Notes: generated from the sequence alone by a model not told the origin. DNA of 64,000 bases from Cryoendolithus antarcticus (GCA_002077065.1 NAJO01000047.1:269974-333973), one strand, 5' to 3'. Shown: positions 11,776-23,724, counted from the first letter of the stretch. Made by a program: numbers and translations.

Positions 11776-13895
11776 ATGCTCTCCTCTCTGCTTCTCACTG
11801 CCGCATTCCTCACTGCGTCCAGTATCGCTCAGTTCGTCCCCGCTCCCACCGATCTCGTCACCAAAGTTGGCTACTACAATCAGCACGTGCGCTATAAGGA
11901 AGTACCTGAGGGAATCTGCGAGCTCACGCCGGGCGTTAAGAGCTTCTCGGGATATGTCGATGTTGCGCCAGAACAGTCAATCTTCTTCTGGTTCTTCTCC
12001 TCTAGAAACGAGGACCCGAATACAGCGCCATTGACGGTATGATTCAATGGAAGACCGGGCAGCTCGTCGATGATAGGACTCTTCGAGGAGCTGGGACCCT
12101 GTTCGATAAACGTTGATGGGAAGGTGGTGAATAATCCTTATGCTTGGAAGTGTGTCATGAGACCTTAGTGAGGGTGCTATGGTGAGTGAGGATACACGTG
12201 CTGACGACACACTGCAGCAATGTCTCGAACATGCTCTTCATCGACCACTCCGCTCAAGTAGGCTTCTCTTACTCGAAGCCGGTCTCAGCATACGTCGACA
12301 GCAGCTCCGGAAGCATCGTCACATTGCCGGACGCGACTTGTCCGGACTACGCGACTGGAATTTGTGGGACGTTCTCTTACCCTAACGAGACGGATACGGC
12401 GAATTCTACGCAAGGAGCTGCGCCGAGCATGTGGAAGACATTGCAGGGCTTTATGGGCGCATTTCCTCAATATTCGAGGAATGAGTTTAACTTTGCTACG
12501 GAGAGCTATGGAGGGCATTATGGGCCTGTGTTCAACGAGTAAGTTTAAATTCTCTTTGCTGATCTTGCGCTGCTCCGGAAAGTCTGAAAGGCTCCTGTGC
12601 TGCCATAAGCATCAGCGATACTGCGCTTCACAGCCCAAGTCGTGGATGAGAGCCATGTACGAGCTGGTGCTCCGCTCTCTCGATTCGCGCCTCTCACGAT
12701 GGCTACAGCGCGGTGCTCAACTGCTGCGGTGCAGCTGATAGTACCACTACACACCTGTCATACATTCGGAGAAGCGGACGTAGCTTTGAACGCGACTGAC
12801 ACATCCAGGTATATCGAGACCCAAAACGCACTCATCAGGAAAGGCCAGCTCCCAGGTGCACATCAAATCAGCCTCAGCACTGTGCTGATTGGGAACGGCT
12901 GGTACGATCCGCTCATCCAGTACCAAGCCTTCTACAACTTCACTATCTTCCCAGGTAACACTTACGACTACTCGCCTTACAATAAGTCTATCCAGAACCA
13001 GGTCTACAACGCCTTATACGGTGCAGGTAACTGTTACGACCAGACAGTATACTGCTACGAGAGCGGCATCAACAGCATCTGCGCTGCAGCAGACAACTTC
13101 TGCGCCAACAATGTGGAAGCTGTGCTAGACAACATACCCGGGCGGGACGAGTACGACATCCGAGAGCTGGCGCCGGATCCATTCCCATACGGCTACTGGC
13201 GCGCATATTTGAATTCGGAGAAAGTTCAGAAGGCTCTGGGTGCGTTCGTCAACTATACCGGCGACGGCGGGAACACAGTCTACAACGACTTCGTGAACAC
13301 CGGAGATGATGATCGGGAGAGTGGTACGATCGAAGCCTGTCGAGCGCTAGTGTCGCAAGGCGTGTACGTTGTGCAATTCGTAGGTGATGCGGATTACAAC
13401 TGCAACTGGCTCGGCGGTCAAGCTGTGGCCGAAGAGATCGATGCACCTGGCTTCTACAACGCCGGATACGTCGACATGAAGACCTCCGACCACATCACCC
13501 ACGGGCAAGTGAAGCAGAGTGCCAACTTTGCCTTCGCGAAGATCTACGAGTCGGGCCACGAGGTGCCTTTCTATCAGCCTCTTGCTGCCCTGGAGTTGTT
13601 CGAGCGCGGGATTGGGCGGAGGGATATTGCTACCGGCAAGTATGATGTGAGGAGAGGGTATATTACTAAGGGCACGCCGGAGAGTACGTACAGGGAAGGC
13701 AACAGGACAGTGCAATTTACTGTCTTGCCAGCTGATGCTATCTACAACACGACGCTGAATGGCCCCAATGCGACTGGTAATGCTACGGCGAAGGCGAAGA
13801 GGGACGTTCGAGGGTGGAAGCCGACACGCAGTACGCAGACTCCGTTGATGAGGAGAAGCTTGGGTGCGAGGTTGGGTGTGAAGCCTAGGGTATAA
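11776..13895 (+). CDS. S10 serine carboxypeptidase with an in-frame TGA
   Basis: Secreted or vacuolar serine carboxypeptidase. Model: exons 11776-12149, 12218-12538, 12809-13895; 594 codons. Seen: signal peptide 1-18 ([18 protein letters not shown]), Ser221 in [12 protein letters not shown], the Asp block [12 protein letters not shown] near 424-435, and His482 in [10 protein letters not shown], so all three catalytic elements are intact. Codon 89 (12040-12042) is TGA exactly where S10 enzymes have Trp of the WFNGGPG oxyanion motif, and codon 93 is AGA (Arg) where the second Gly of the GGPG motif belongs. Both differ from the consensus by one A for G. Everything after remains in frame for over 500 codons. 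The second intron is 270 nt, long for this window. It may be a very young pseudogene, a sequence error, or a gene rescued by readthrough or editing. As written it yields an 88-aa product. Confidence 0.8.
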
Positions 13896-13919
13896 TGCTG
13901 CTCAATCAGTATATCTATG

Positions 13920-14762
13920 CTACGGTAGCCCACTTAATAGCCTCGTTCGCTTGCCGCTGGTTAGGCCAGCACTTGCAAAGACACTTGGCCTTCTCGTGCT
14001 CACGTAGGGAACTCCATTAATCGACGGACCTTCGACGTCCCGCGACCTGGAGCGACTCGTCCTGATATCCTCCGCAGCCACGTATACACCTCCGAGCATA
14101 GCCTTGATGGCACTGATCTGCTTGAGCTGTGAATCGTGGGCCAGCTCCCCATGCAGTTCGTCGTACGTGTTGCGTAGGAAGTCTCGCATCCTATCCACGT
14201 ACTCTTCGTAGCAAAACACAACGGATTTCCTCACAACGTATGTGGCCGCCACATCATTGCATGCGCAGAAATGAAGCCATGCGCTCAGTCGTGGAAGCCA
14301 AGCAGCTTTGATCTGCGCCTGTGACATCAGGGACCGTACGGAGCTTCCAGTAATCGTCATGCGAAGATGAACAGGGATTAGCACGAGGATAAGCGCTCGC
14401 AAGGACTGCAACCTGGATGTCCATGCTTGCGCCTGCGCTTCGCTGCCGAATGTGGCAGAGGTCGTGTACAGTAGATCGATCGCGCCATTGGAAGTCAAGG
14501 TCTCGGACTTCCACTCGTATTGATGATGTTGGCAGGATGAGATGACGCCGCACTGCCTCGCAATAGATCCGTTGCGCCTCATGGCTGGTGCTCGGTAGGC
14601 TGTTGCTTGAGCGACATGGCAACGCACGATACGGGAGGATCAGTGGCGTTGTCGTAGTGTCCATGGCTTCGAGTGGTGGTGAAAGAGTGATGCGAGTTCG
14701 ACAACAAGATCGAAGATTAGGTCCTGCAGCTCTCTCGGCAGTCCTAAGATATTTGGAGCCAT
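13920..14762 (-). pseudogene. F-box-like 'LPxEL-DLDF' family copy 1, frameshifted
   Basis: Starts at ATG 14760-14762 with LGLPRELQDLIFDLV, an F-box-like opening. The coding signal then moves to a second frame carrying SHEAQRIYCEAVRRHLI and VEVRDLDFQ, and just after DLDF to a third frame (NGAIDLLYTTSATFGSE ... LSAWLHFCACNDVAATYVV), which stays open to the stop at 13920-13922. At least two frameshifts, no GT-AG intron explains them. The same three blocks recur in the copies near 15.2-15.6, 22.4-23.2 and 23.7-24.5 kb, which identifies it as a member of a local family. Function unknown; an F-box-like fold would suggest a ubiquitin-ligase adaptor, but that is inference. Confidence 0.65.
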
Positions 14763-15161
14763 TGTGGAGCTGTTCCCAGATTTGGTCGTGGTGTGTTGAG
14801 CCAGTCCTGGGCGTCGGATCAGCCGGTACCAATTGCGGGAGCTGTTCCTGCCGTTGTTGCAGCCAGTGTCAGTAGAGAGACAGGTCATCTTGATAATGAA
14901 CTAGAAACCACAGCTAGGCTGTAACAAAGATAGAGAGACAATGGCATAGCTGCATATCACCTCGGGTAGCAGTACTTGCTGCTGTTGCAAGGCTGAGGCT
15001 GCCTATGCCATGCCTGAGGCGTCCATGGTGCAGCCGCTAGGTGCGGCTGTGCAGCTGTATCATGAGTACGCGTACTTGTACCTGCAGAGCACAAAGGTAC
15101 CAATAGCCTCCAGCGCTGATGTTCAAGGCTATGAATAGCATCCCACATGGCGTTGGTCACC

Positions 15162-15578
15162 CTACGAAGCTCTGCACGGTCTGGAATCTCCACCACGCTC
15201 TCTAAAATGCAAACAAAACGCAAGGAGCAATCGCTTGACATAGTTGTACATCTCGTGCGCCTTGTCGTCCTTGAACACATGTTTGGCTTTGATGCCACAT
15301 TTGCTATAGAACGTGAGCCACGACTTGATACGTGCTGCTCGAACAGGATCCATGTGCTGCTATGGTTCCTGGGCCGCCGTACTTACGCACAGAGGCACAC
15401 GTGTGAGTTCCCTGTGAGAAAAGGCAGCATATACAGATGGCATTCTCATAAGTCCGTCTGAGGTCCGAGGGAAACCTTTCATGAACGTGCTGCGGAGCAC
15501 AGCTATGGCTGGGACAGAATCGAGGACCTGCATGGTGAATCCGAAGCACCTGGCTGGGTCGAGTACAGAGCGCAGCAC
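15162..15578 (-). pseudogene. F-box-like family relic, copy 2 (C-terminal part)
   Basis: One frame interrupted by a single TAG at about 15354-15356. The part after the stop (RAARIKSWLTFYSKCGIKAKHVFK ... NYVKRLLLAF, shortened here) lines up with PRLSAWLHFCACNDVAATYVV ... YVDRMRDFL of copy 1 and with the C-terminal RLLEIAFG block of the 22.4-kb copy. No LPxEL opening is visible upstream. Best read as a truncated pseudogene. Confidence 0.4.
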
Positions 15579-16497
15579 CGCATCGCAATGATACTCGTGA
15601 ATTATGTGCCAGTCCAGTAGAGGATTTCATTTTCGTCGATATCGATGCTCACAAGGGGAGAATATTGACGCCAAGGGTTGCACTAAAGTTGGAAGGCAGC
15701 AAGAACAGATCCGATCTCGAATTACCCAGTAGGGCGAGACTCCGCATCCTATGATGCAACGCTGACACCTGCCATCGTAGTACTTGCTGCGTGAGCGTCG
15801 GATACGTGTCTATCCAGCAAGTACATTTTCACCAGGTCGCAGTAGCTCCATTCGTCCTCGCGGTTACACAAGCCGTTGCGCGCGACTGCAGTCTACGTCG
15901 GTGTGAACGATATCGAGAGCTCCGGCATCAGCCATAGTCGTTCAGCTATGCGCTGGTCATTGGAAGCACGTTTGGAAGATTTGACGATGACCATACATGT
16001 AGGAATAGTATTGTTGAAGCATACCGCGTCGAAGCCCTGGACGATGAAGCTGGAAGTGTGCAGACTTTGAAGAGCTTGCTTTGGCGTGTGATGGACTGGC
16101 GGCTCCCGAAGCAGAGCAAGCTAGTCCCATATTCACGTCGAGAGACGATTTACAAGGCAGGATATTAATGCTGATCTATCTCGGTGAATCACTAGTCGTA
16201 ATGGATCAGACGTGCCGCAGTCTAGTCAGCAAACGCAGCTATTCGCCTGTCGGACCCGCCTGTGCGCGTATGCGTGGAAGATCAGTCCCTAGATCAGTAC
16301 GTGCAGACCAGATTAGGCGATATGCCGTGAACTGTGCCCACCAGCCACCCACGACGATCATTCGGCGAACAAGGGAAATGCCGTGAACTTGGAGTTGCTA
16401 CTCGGTCTGTGACGCGGTGAGAGGACGGCGCTGTCGATCCTGAGTCTAGGAGTGTTCGATGGAAGCAGCGAAACTCATCCACGCTACGTAATGTGCG

Positions 16498-16505
16498 CAC
16501 GTGGG
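16498..16505 (+). promoter_or_regulatory. CACGTGGG site, distal (Pho4/NUC-1-type)
   Basis: CACGTGGG is the high-affinity site of the bHLH phosphate regulators Pho4 (yeast) and NUC-1 (Neurospora). It lies 1,159 bp upstream of the Pi permease start. Function inferred from motif and neighbour only. Confidence 0.35.
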
Positions 16506-17153
16506 CTTGGCTAGAACTCGGGGCTTGGCTTCTCTTGAGACGCGACCTTCGAGTCTGCCAGGGCTCAAGCCTCACACAGTCACCGGACGGCCACGAGTGG
16601 CAGACTGTAAGGCTGCGGCGCCTGTGGTAGCTCAAGAGGATGGTCCAAGTAGTGATAGGGTAAACGCCCAGACCTCGAAAGACATGCGAGTGTCGTTCCA
16701 CTGGACCGCTGAGAAGAGGCTACCCGCCTCTCCCTCATGGGGGTGTTAAACTATGCTGAGGCACTGATCAAGGCCAACAGGAAAGCTTCGATTCTTGAAG
16801 GCGCGAATTTTGACAACGTTCAGCAGCATTACGTTGCTGCGTTTCGTACCCAGCACCACGGATTAAGCCACGCGAGTCCCGGGAATGATCATGATCTTAT
16901 CGCATCGGACCCTGCAGCAAAGACCTTAGACGATGCTGTCGCAGTATATCCGCAAAGGCAGGTAGTTCGGCGGATCCGACACGATCGCCAAGGCGCCGGC
17001 GAAGTGAAGACATAGATCTGGTCTCGTGTGGTCCTGGATTCCTGGAGTGTGAAGATGCTTCGTGTGCGGTGCTGTATAATACTGCACCGCAGTATTTTGT
17101 GTCACATCGGGTTTCAACGTGTGGCGGAGGCGTTGGTGAACGTCGAAGTTCGA

Positions 17154-17161
17154 CACGTGGG
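17154..17161 (+). promoter_or_regulatory. CACGTGGG site, proximal (Pho4/NUC-1-type)
   Basis: Second CACGTGGG, 503 bp upstream of the Pi permease ATG. Its position fits phosphate-starvation induction of a PHO89-type gene. Confidence 0.45.
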
Positions 17162-17656
17162 CGCAGGAGCGATCCTCACTCGCTATATGCAAGTGAGGCC
17201 AAGACTAGGCCAAGATTGGCATTCGATAACTTCACTCATCTTCTGTGCACAAGACTCTTGGAAGTCAGCTAACTTCTTTGCCAAGTTCGCTTCATACGCT
17301 TTCAAGGGCGAAGCTATGGGCCTTCGAGCGCGCTGGAACAGATCCCAGCGGCACCCGGGCTTGGTACAACGGCCTGACCTACTAGAACGAGCAAGTCGTG
17401 CGTGCACCGCGCGCAAATCACATTCAGCGCTCTGGGAGCGTGGTAGCGAGGATCTCAGCTTTGCTTGTTCGCCGGCGTGAATGATTTTCGCGGGCCAAGA
17501 CGCTATGGGAGATGCGAAGTAGGTATAGTACCCGAGTATCCCATATATTGGTCTCAACCCTGGGCTGCAATCTGATTACAACGTCCATCGTACCATCTCT
17601 CGTTATCTCTTTTCTTGCAGGCGTGTCACGCAATTGTAGTCGATACCATCGCAGAA

Positions 17657-19828
17657 ATGGCCGTCCTCGACCAATACACCTACGTCTTCGCGATTGGAAC
17701 ATTCTTTGCTTTGGTAATTCCACACTGCTCCATGACACTCTAGAAGCCTTGACTGACCCCCTCGAAGCTTGACGCGTATAACAACGGGTACGTTTAAACA
17801 ACGGTGGTCGTCGTCGTCGGTGTCCGGAAAGCCTCTTGGGAAGCCTAGGGATCAGCGGGCACCCATGGGGACCTGGACACTCCACTGTCTGCACCACTGC
17901 ATGATCTGACACGTCTACAGAGCCAACGATGTTGCGAATGCGTGGGCTACGTCCGTATCGTCGCGGTCTGTGTCGTACAGACAGGCCATGGTGTTGGGAA
18001 CAGTCTTCGAGATGGTCGGGGCCATAGCTGTGAGTTTGTATCGGAGGTGACACTTAGTCAGCAGCAGCGACAGCGAGACTCACATTATGAACAGGTCGGC
18101 GCCCGTACCGCAGACACGATCAAGAACGGCATCATCCCCACTGCCGCATTCCAGAACAACGCTGGTGTGCAAATGCTGGCTTTCACCGTTGCACTCGCAG
18201 CCGCCTCTTCTTGGGTGATGTGGTGCACGAAGCACTCCGCTCACGTCTCCTCCACATACTCGCTCATCTCGGCTGTCGCTGGTGTCGGTGTTGCCACTGC
18301 TGGTGCGGCCAAGGTACAATGGGGATGGAACAAGGGCTCCGGTCTCGGTGCAATCTTCGCTGGTCTCGGCATGGCGCCTGCGATCTCTGCCGGGTTCGCT
18401 GCCACGATCTTCATGCTCATCAAGGTCACTGTGCACATGCGCAAGAACCCGGTGCCTTGGTCGGTCTTCACCTCGCCCTTCTTCTTCCTGATTGCAGGCA
18501 CGATCTGTACGCTCTCCATCGTCTATAAAGGATCGCCCAATCTCAAGCTCAACGCTAAGCCTGGATGGTATGTCGCCTCCGTCACCATGGGAACTGGTGT
18601 TGGTGTTGCGATCCTGGCTGCCATCTTCTTCGTGCCTTTCCTCTGGACTCGCGTCATCCGCAAGGATGCCTCCGTCAAGTGGTACCACGTTTTCATGGGC
18701 CCGCTCCTCTTCAAGCGCCCAATTGTTGCCGAGGCCGAGCAAGCCCGTGTACCTAACTACGCTGTCGTTCAGCATGATGAGGAGACCGAGGCTTCCGGCT
18801 CTGACAAGGACTCGCAAGAGATGGCTTCCAGCGAGCGTGACGAGATTGATCTCGAGAAACGCCAAATTCACTCCAACCAGCGAGCACTCGAGAGCCACCA
18901 GCTCACACACAAGGAGCTCGTTGCTGCTGGACGTGAGAAGATGCACGCCAAGATGCGCTTGAAGCGCGGTCCCCTCGGCTGGGCTATGCGTCTCCTTCAC
19001 AACAACCCAATGGGTCCGGGTCAAATCTACGAGAAGAAGAACATGGTCACATTCATGAAGCGTGTACCTGCTATGATCACTGTTGGCGCTCTTTACGGTG
19101 TACACTACGACATTCACGCTGCCCAGACTGGTATCGCCGGCACTCCAGATGGCGAGCGTATGACCAAGGTCTACGCTCATGCCGAGAAATACCCGAATGA
19201 GGTTGAACACGCCTACTCCTTTGTCCAGGTCTTGACTGCTTGCACCGCTTCGTTCGCGCACGGAGCTAACGACATTGGTAAGGGGATGGCGACGTCGTTG
19301 ATTTGGAGCTCCTACTGATCGTGGTACAGGAAACTCTGTTGGTCCTTGGGCCGTCATCTACTCAGCCTGGCAAACGGGCAATGCTTCCGCTTCCAAGCAG
19401 CCCGTACCCATCTGGCAACTCGCCGTTTTATCTGCTACTATCTCTATCGGTCTCATCACCTACGGCTACAACATCATGGCTGGTATGTGCAGCCCAAAAC
19501 GTTTTCCGTGCGAGACCTACCAGCTAACATGTCATTCACAGTCATGGGCAACAAGATCACTTACCACTCGCCTTCGCGTGGCTGTTCCATGGAGATGGGT
19601 GCGGCCATCACCGTCCTCCTGTTCTCGCAGTTCAAGCTCCCCGTCTCCACCTCGATGTGCATCACTGGTGCGACTGTCGGTGTCGGACTCTGCAACGGTA
19701 CGCTCAAGGCCGTCAACTGGCAACGAGTGGGTCTGTTGGTGTTTGCTTGGATCATGACTATCCCTATCGCTGGCACTCTCGCCGGTGTGCTCATGGGCAT
19801 TCTGCTCAACACTCCTCACTTCGCTTAA
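17657..19828 (+). CDS. PHO89: PHO89/PiT-type sodium-phosphate symporter (phosphate-repressible permease)
   Basis: Plasma-membrane high-affinity Pi uptake driven by Na+. Model: exons 17657-17713, 17768-17787, 17921-18029, 18095-19277, 19330-19482, 19542-19828; 602 aa. Seen: two PiT signature repeats, GANDVANAWATSVSSR near residue 25 and GANDIGNSVGPWAVIY in the second half, each in a membrane segment, with about ten other hydrophobic segments and a long hydrophilic loop (about 250-380, rich in Glu, Lys and Ser) between the halves, as in fungal PHO-4/PHO89. The second exon is only 20 nt and supplies the residues leading into the first signature; the Gly codon is split by the intron. The last exon keeps the SRGCSMEMGAA and LPVSTSMCITGATVG segments typical of the family. 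Two CACGTGGG sites lie upstream. Confidence 0.95.
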
Positions 19829-20732
19829 GTCAGCCGCTGAGGGGAAGGATGGGAAAGATTGTATTGACGTAAGGTGTTTGGAATTGGAGATAGAAGTGTG
19901 TAGCATAATGTGATAGCACGATTGTTCCGAAGACGTTTTACAAACTACACTTCTTTGACCGTTACCAATTACCTTTCGACACCTGACCAACATCTCGTAG
20001 GTGAAAGAGGTTGCTTTCGAACAGGCTGGCCTCAAAGGCTGCGAGCATTAGACACATGGTGAGTGCAGAGACAGATATCACGATCGAGGTGACCCGAACG
20101 AGGCTTGGGCTTTAGAATTGCGCAGCTTTGTAGTACGATCAGAACATGTATACTCGAGTTCGCGACAGTGGAGGAGTCGGACGTACGTGCACGCAGAGGC
20201 TACAACGGTTCCACAAAGCCTGTTCCGCAGACCCAAGGGCGCATCTCGGTCTCCGGACCGCACTTATTGGGCTTCTGTCGTTCTAGCTGTTGCCTTTCAG
20301 CGTTACATTACTATCGCCCGGAGAGCCTCGACACGATTGGAATAAGTAGCGCCTTAGATCTGCTCCCTCATTTATGTTGCATGCTACGCTCGCTTGTGTG
20401 GATGTGCTTAGAGGAGCAGAGGAGTAGAGGAGTTTCCCGTTGCATAAAGCCGGATTATGATGCCGAACAGACTTTGTGGATTTGCTGCCTATAACGGTAC
20501 GAGTGGACGCTGTCATTGGCACTACTGAAGGTAGTTGATGTATAGACTGAGCATAGCTCGATGGTCTTGCCAATCTGATACTACAAATATAAAAGTTATT
20601 CATACTACTCAAGAAGTCATCGAGAAAGCACGTTCAGCTCCGGTGGTCTGAAGGAGTCTTCAGAATCTTGGTTCTCATGCAGTGTTGCATTGTTGCATGT
20701 CTCTGAGAAGCCACAGAAGATCTCGTTAGGAG
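19829..20732. other. Intergenic, nothing recognised
   Basis: About 0.9 kb between the Pi permease and the Cys-rich gene on the other strand. Only short unsupported open frames. Confidence 0.5.
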
Positions 20733-21073
20733 TCAGCAGGGTTCAACAAATTCCTCGTATCGAGAAGCCAGCGCTGAGTGCGGGATGTATCTGCGTGCAG
20801 CGACGATGTTGGCTACGCAATCGACCATGTAGGTGTCCAATAGCTTGATCAGCCGCTCTAGGATCTCCAGATACTGTGAAGCTTTCGGGTGCAGGACAGC
20901 CCCGCTATCGACCCCACGAGAGAACTGGCGCGTAAGATCGAATCGCAATTGCTGCGCGAGCTCGAGCCAAGACATGCTTAGCTGCTCGATGGCCATCTCG
21001 CTCAGTATTGCGTCAAGCTCTGCGTGGTGTTCGTCCAGATTATGCTCTGGCGCGGGAGCGGACGTAGTTTGCA

Positions 21074-22000
21074 TTACCTCTCCCGTACTATCCGCACTGG
21101 CAGCCGAATCGACTGCCGTGAGCTGGGCAGAGTGGCGACCGGAGATGCCTCCGCTGTAGCCGCGGTCCTGTAGCGTTTATCAGCCTGTCGGCGAAGGGTG
21201 CGCCGAACATTGGCGTGAACATGCGGACACTCCGCGAGGGGGTGATCCCGAGCGCCTGCGTTGCTGTGTCGTAGGCAGTCATAGCATAGCGGCTGCGTGG
21301 GATCACTGCCCGTGGGGTATAGCTGATTCTGCACGCGAGGACGTGGGCGGAGAGTCAAAGGAGTGGTGGCGGTGGACAAGGTCAAAGGATGCGACTGCAA
21401 GCCAACAGGTCCTTGTCGATGGTATGAAGCTAAGCTGCTGCCGAGCCCGTGGGTATTGCGCTGACGATACCGTTGCTTTTCGTCCGACAGTAGATCGTGA
21501 GATCGCTCATTGCCTGATCTTGCGGGCGAGATGGAGCGATCACGGCGACCAGCGTGATGGCCACTGGCGGCGGTGTCGGCGCCAAAGGACTTTCCACGTC
21601 TCAAGTGGTCACGATCCTGACCTGATCGCGTGTACGACGTGGTATCGGCATGATGACTGGCCGGTTGCAGACGCATAGTGTCGCGAGAACGCTCCGCGCT
21701 GGGTCCACGAGACAGATCACGGTGGACCGCACAGTAATAGGCGCCGTGACAGCGCGGCCGATTGCGGCAACTATAATAGGCGCAGTCAAGTGCTGCTTCG
21801 AACTGCGCACGCTTCCTGTCTTGCGATCTCTCTCGCTCGCGCTCCCAGCGATTCGCCATTGCTGAGGATGGGTCAGGTATTCGGTAGTCCTGAGTGGTGA
21901 TCGTTGGTCTCTGTCGGGCGTATGCGGCTACAGGACTAGTAGATACTCGGAGCTGTTGGACGTTGACGGAACACTCGCGTGGTGTGGTAAAGGTAGTCAT
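21074..22000 (-). CDS. Hypothetical Arg/Ser-rich Cys/His protein (Cys-rich gene 1)
   Basis: Not recognised. 308 aa from ATG 21998-22000 to a TAA at 21074-21076. Seen: a charged N-terminus (RWERERERSQDRKRAQ), a Cys/His cluster CAYYSCRNRPRCHGAYYCAV followed by His, then a long Arg/Ser/His-rich linker, and a second cluster CYDCLRHSNAGARDHPLAEC followed by HVHANVRR. The pattern suggests one or two zinc-binding units. Directly after the stop a different frame (20733 to about 21150) stays open and encodes a helical segment (MSWLELAQQLRFDLTRQF ... LEILERLIKLLDTY), so the gene may continue through an unseen intron or carries a frameshift. It lies 5' to 5' with the F-box-like copy at 22.4 kb. Confidence 0.45.
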   Translation of the reverse strand: MTTFTTPRECSVNVQQLRVSTSPVAAYARQRPTITTQDYRIPDPSSAMANRWERERERSQDRKRAQFEAALDCAYYSCRNRPRCHGAYYCAVHRDLSRGPSAERSRDTMRLQPASHHADTTSYTRSGQDRDHLRRGKSFGADTAASGHHAGRRDRSISPARSGNERSHDLLSDEKQRYRQRNTHGLGSSLASYHRQGPVGLQSHPLTLSTATTPLTLRPRPRVQNQLYPTGSDPTQPLCYDCLRHSNAGARDHPLAECPHVHANVRRTLRRQADKRYRTAATAEASPVATLPSSRQSIRLPVRIVRER

Positions 22001-22403
22001 CTAGAGTGAGCGAGTGGTTGGGCTTAGGTATCTGAAAATTAAAATGCTGGAGCAGGCGCGACCGAGACTGGAGATAGCGATTCTTTGGAGCTTGTTGCAA
22101 CAGAAATCGGCTCTATCTCTACGCTACTGCCAACGACGTGCAAAGACCGTGAGGGCTTCATTGAGATTAGCAGTGAAGATGTCATGATCTACTTAGCCCT
22201 GGCCGCCAGCCTCCCCATCCATGTCGCGCGCGGAGATTGCTTTCCTAAGTGCGGCTGTGCGAATGATGTGATTGAAAGTTGCGTCTACGAGAGGCTACCC
22301 ATGTCCGTAGCCAGAATGTAGGCAGCAGCAGCGCTCTCTTGGCGGCGATGAAGTGCAACCCCACTGTTGGGAGGCTATCTAAGGTGTCTCAAGAGCATTT
22401 GAG

Positions 22404-23174
22404 GTGTCCAGAGAGACGTGCTACAGGAAGAACGGCCTAAGACGCGTGCGCAGACTCTGCTTCTCCCATCTCCCCACGATACCAGCGACTACGTCAGCCC
22501 ACCTTTTACAGCTCCCAGCAGAGCTTCAAGCCATTATCCTCAGCAATGTTGTTGGAGCGGACAAACCCTTCAGAGATTTACCGGTATCTGCCAACCCAAG
22601 GACGCCATTCTCATCCCACTCTAGCATGCTGCTCGCCAGCCGCAAGACGCACGCTCTGTACTGCGACGCCCTGTGGCGACACATACTGGCTCCAGGCACC
22701 ATGTTTGCTGTTGTGATCAAGGATCTTGACTTCAGTGGCATCACGAAGCCGGTGCAATTGTCGCTGCGGATTAACTCGGAGAACCTGATCAGACTGCGAG
22801 GGAAGCTGGTGCAGCCGAGTCAGCTCCAGCTGCGATACACATACCGCGACTTGGAATACAACATCCGCAGTCACCAGGACAGTAAGTGCTGCCGCAAGGT
22901 AGCCCGGTGTACAGTGGCTTTGTTGCGCTGGACACAGTTCTGTGACCGGGAGGGCTTGCGTCCAGTCTCTATGTTCCACCGACCTGAATAGTGCAAGAGG
23001 TTCGAAGATAAGCCTTGCCACTACACCAGTAGACTGCTCGAGATTGCGTTCGGAGAGGAGCGCAGCACCGATCAAGGTGAGCTAGGCAGGCTGTATCGGT
23101 CCACGTGCTCGGCGCAGAATCAGTCCAAGAATGGCAGAGCGCGCACCACCAGGCAAGGAATTTGGTTTCTTTGA
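22404..23174 (+). pseudogene. F-box-like 'LPxEL-DLDF' family copy 3, one in-frame TAG, no clear start
   Basis: A continuous frame with LLQLPAELQAIILSNVVGAD, MLLASRKTHALYCDALWRHI, VVIKDLDFSG and LLRWTQFCDREG, interrupted only by TAG at 22989-22991, after which the same frame goes on with HYTSRLLEIAFGEERSTDQG and GELGRLY to TGA at 23172-23174. The C-terminal AFGxE...GELxRLY block is shared with the copy at 23.7-24.5 kb. No ATG precedes LPAEL in this frame; a CTACAG at about 22422-22427 could be the acceptor of an upstream exon. Probably a lightly damaged pseudogene, or a gene needing readthrough. Confidence 0.55.
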
Positions 23175-23724
23175 GAGTCAAGTACATTGTCAGTAGTGGC
23201 GGAATCGGCGAAGTAGTGCCTTCACTGCTCCTGCACTCGCATAGCCTCAACGGCGTGAAGTCATTGCTTGAGGGTCTATCCAACGCCTCTTGATGGTCAA
23301 CAATCCTGTCAGGGTGCCATCGAGAACATGGGCTGTTGCAGCACACCTGTAGATATGGCCGGCACGTTACAGCTCTCTCCATGACGTAGCAGCAGGAAGA
23401 ATACACTTGTTGCGCAATTTTTACACAGCACAGGCGCTCTTGAACCTTTGGTAGAGCGGAGATGTTGATGCTGAGTACACTAAGCCTTCATTGATTTCGA
23501 TAGGATCTGTGCTCCCTGTGACTGCTCCGTAACGCTGACACGCCGACGCTCCAGAGACAATGTTGTCTGAAACCGAGGTGAAGCGAGTGTTGTCTCTGGA
23601 CACCCAAAGAAGTCGGTGAAAGCGTGGCTGCAGCTAGTACCATGTCAGATCAGCCATTTACCACATATAGCCTGTCAATAAGCCAGTTGCGTTGCCGATC
23701 GACGGCTTGTGCTACCGCACAACC

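Larger units (their letters stand above)
14790..17656. other. Gene-poor interval with one family relic
   Basis: About 2.9 kb in which the only supported protein signal is the relic at 15162-15578. The right end is the 5' flank of the phosphate permease and has two CACGTGGG sites. Other open frames are short and unlike known proteins. Confidence 0.5.

Noticed and set aside
12539..12808. Additional exon or gene inside the 270-nt S10 intron
   Set aside because: The frame is open through part of it, but the family sequence joins directly from GPVFNE to YIETQNA across GTAAGT/ATCCAG.
18080..19357. 425-codon open frame antisense to the Pi permease
   Set aside because: Shadow of the biased codon use of the permease; it crosses permease introns and has no protein features.
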